Of a stretch of 64,000 nt of DNA, positions 62,506-64,000 are shown piece after piece (the stretch's first letter is position 1; each line of letters begins with the position of its first letter). The translations under genes were made by a program, and so were the position numbers. This stretch comes from Pukyongia sp963768085 (lineage in GTDB: Bacteria; Bacteroidota; Bacteroidia; Flavobacteriales; Flavobacteriaceae). Under the pieces are notes generated by a model, which saw only the letters and a program-made list of their open reading frames with translations, had not been told where the DNA came from and did not search any database. The stretch lies in the NCBI GenBank assembly GCA_963768085.1, contig CAVYGO010000003.1:1-64000 (forward strand), in the 5' to 3' direction.

Positions 62506-62506
62506 G

Positions 62507-62579
<73 letters not shown>

Positions 62580-62633
62580 ATATATCGTTAAAAAATCGAA
62601 TCTAATCGATTCCTGTTTTGTCATTATATTCTC

Positions 62634-62694
62634 AGAACCAGTAGGTACCCTGTCCTGAGCTTGTCGAAGGATACTGCTCTATCCCGCGATATGG
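62634..62694 (-). repeat. Degraded second copy of the tRNA 5' end with inserted dispersed repeat
   Basis: Bases 62672-62692 repeat exactly the tRNA 5' end and its upstream flank (62563-62583). In front lies GTCCTGAGCTTGTCGAAGG (62652-62670), the inverse of the dispersed word at 33341-33359. Looks like a partial tRNA duplication into which the dispersed repeat was inserted. Confidence 0.7.
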
Positions 62695-62790
62695 ACGGCA
62701 AAGATACAAAGAGTTTTAAAAACAAATAAAGATTTAATGGATAAAAAATATCCTGACCTTAGAATATGGAACTATGGATATTGATACCGA

Positions 62791-63147
62791 CTAACTGGAG
62801 GTAAGCCATTTTCTTGCGATATTCTTATCTTTTACTTCAAAGTTTTTTATGGTCACACGTTTCAGCATGGTCTTTAGTTTTTCTAGCGCATTGTGTTTCC
62901 TGCCAGGCGCTACAAACACGATCTTATCAAACTTATGGGCATATTTGAGTGGAAACAAGGTCACTATCAGAATTATATTCAGGGTAAAACTATCTAAATT
63001 TTTGTCCTCAACGTATAGATTGATCTTTTCGTGACTTGCCAGTTTTTCCAGTATTTCATACCAGAATTTATTGAGTGATTTCATATCCATAACACCGTCG
63101 AGTATATAGCCGATGTTATTTCCTGTAAAGGATGAACTTGTAAGCAT
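62791..63147 (-). CDS. STAS/SpoIIAA-like protein
   Basis: 118 residues: helix-strand pattern NIGYILDGVMDMKSLNKFWY, INLYVEDKNLDSFTLNIILI, then FDKIVFVAPGRKHNALEKLK. Resembles the SpoIIAA-like (STAS_2) group, in which a small alpha/beta protein without the phosphorylatable Ser binds lipids or partners. Cytoplasmic. Fold assignment by pattern only. Confidence 0.6.
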   Translation of the reverse strand: MLTSSSFTGNNIGYILDGVMDMKSLNKFWYEILEKLASHEKINLYVEDKNLDSFTLNIILIVTLFPLKYAHKFDKIVFVAPGRKHNALEKLKTMLKRVTIKNFEVKDKNIARKWLTSS

Positions 63148-63274
63148 GATGGGGATAGTTGATTAATATGTACGAAAAGTACTATATATAACGATTCGAT
63201 AAGAATTTCCCTCTTATCCGTCAACCGCTATAATCGAAGTTCATCGAAAAACAATTCAAATTCGTCAAATTCAC

Positions 63275-63454
63275 TTACTGTTCGATATTCTTAGCGTCAA
63301 AATTCATAAGAATTTCATCGTCAAACACAACGGTGAGTTCAATAGGGTTGCAACATACCTCACAGTCCTCTACATAGGTCTGAGAAACGGAAGGATCCAG
63401 TAACATGGAGATCTCCTCCCAGCAATAGGGACATTGAAAATGATGTTCAAACAT
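63275..63454 (-). CDS. CPXCG-motif cysteine-rich protein
   Basis: 59 residues: HHFQCPYCWEEISMLLDPSV then YVEDCEVCCNPIELTVVFDD. Two CxxC pairs form a zinc ribbon of the CPXCG family (about 60 aa normally, so full length). Start ATG 63454. Lies 8 bp after the TolC-like gene stop, so likely co-transcribed with it. Confidence 0.92.
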   Translation of the reverse strand: MFEHHFQCPYCWEEISMLLDPSVSQTYVEDCEVCCNPIELTVVFDDEILMNFDAKNIEQ

Positions 63455-63461
63455 AGTAATC

Positions 63462-64000
63462 CTAAAATTCGGTATTTAAAAGCTGTCCGGTGAGTTGTAA
63501 CAATTGAGCTTCAGCGATCTTGGCCGAATACTTGGCGGCATTCTTTACGGTGAGGGCATTCAGTAAATTTAACTGGGCCTGTCGAAATTCCACACTGGTG
63601 ATCTGCCCTATCTTGAACTGCTCCTCCGAGCGTCTGAAATTATCATCGTTGGTAAGCACATTCTGCTCCTGAAGTCGGTAGATATACAAGGCGGTTTCAT
63701 AATTCCCCCTGGCATTCGCCAGATCCCTGAAAACTTGTTCCGATAACTGTGCTTTTAGCAAATTCTGATTCTCCAACGCTATTTTAGCATTCTTCACGGT
63801 AGTGATCGATCGGCCACCATCGAAAAGGTTCCATCTCAGGTTCAGTCCCACATTGAGGGTATTCGAAGTCCCGGTGGTACCTGGAAAGAAGACCCCTGCC
63901 GGGTTTTCCGAACGGTTCCAGCCGTAGCTCCCGCTCAGTCCTACAGATGGCAAGAGTACTGCCTTGGCTCGTTTTACATCAAACCCGGATAATTCGATGT
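63462..64000 (-). CDS. TolC-family outer-membrane efflux protein (5' end outside window)
   Basis: At least 179 residues of the C-terminal OEP repeat: VGLSGSYGWNRS beta strand, NLRWNLFDGGRSITTVKNAK (the conserved LFDGG turn), long coiled-coil helices (ALENQNLLKAQLSEQVFRDL, RRSEEQFKIGQITSVEFRQA) and closing AAKYSAKIAEAQLLQLTGQL. Frame stays open to the window edge (IELSGFDVKRAKAVLLPS). Outer-membrane channel of a tripartite exporter; the pump genes are probably upstream, outside the window. Confidence 0.92.
   Translation of the reverse strand, partial: IELSGFDVKRAKAVLLPSVGLSGSYGWNRSENPAGVFFPGTTGTSNTLNVGLNLRWNLFDGGRSITTVKNAKIALENQNLLKAQLSEQVFRDLANARGNYETALYIYRLQEQNVLTNDDNFRRSEEQFKIGQITSVEFRQAQLNLLNALTVKNAAKYSAKIAEAQLLQLTGQLLNTEF

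Overview
The window reads as a marine Bacteroidota (Flavobacteriia-type) chromosome carrying a large integron. The right third (about 47-64 kb) is ordinary flavobacterial core: lipoproteins, M3 peptidase, bestrophin, KatG, initiator tRNA, TolC-type efflux protein, with TAnnTTTG-type promoter elements. The middle (about 15-46 kb) is much more AT-rich and made almost wholly of short, mostly unrelated, same-strand genes separated by imperfect palindromes. The left 15 kb is richer in GC and looks proteobacterial in gene content and repeat type, so it was either acquired or, less excitingly, joined in assembly.

Layout. 1-4.4 kb: an imported-looking sulfatase module (HAD phosphatase, arylsulfatase, broken outer-membrane transporter gene, divergent LysR regulator). 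4.4-6.05 kb: gene-poor, with a possible zinc-ribbon microprotein, a perfect 12-bp inverted repeat and the 3' end of an IS5-like transposase. 6.05-14.88 kb: a minus-strand gene-cassette array (haloacetate dehalogenase-like hydrolase, SRPBCC, TspO, DUF1566, transglutaminase, R2K ATP-grasp, VOC, GNAT, large sulfatase) separated by proteobacterial-style attC sites. 14.98-15.94 kb: a full-length integron integrase gene (intI, + strand) in which the second catalytic His is Asn. 15.97-47.5 kb: a plus-strand array of about 25 cassettes, with attC sites of a distinctive flavobacterial form. 47.6-64 kb: core genome.

How it fits together. The left array has the classic layout: intI divergent from its cassettes, with a candidate attI in the 108-bp gap at 14,876-14,984. 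The right array starts 32 bp after the intI stop codon and runs the same way as intI, the inverted layout known from some environmental integrons. One integrase gene therefore sits between two outward-facing arrays. The cassette nature of the right array does not rest on resemblance alone. In at least eleven cassettes the first 7-10 bases at the left boundary are the reverse complement of the R'' core at that cassette's own right end, although the words differ from cassette to cassette. Integron excision and integration produces exactly this.

The cassettes carry five class-C beta-lactamase-fold serine hydrolases, three DUF6090 membrane proteins plus a fragment of a fourth, two MscS channels, a P1B-4 metal ATPase, a Crp regulator with its DUF2892 partner, a sulfatase, a CPBP protease, lipoproteins and small unknowns. 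Several boundaries are half-deleted, one cassette appears to lack a gene, and gene fragments are left behind, all signs of an old and eroding array. Codon, GC and homology statements are by eye; no searches were run.
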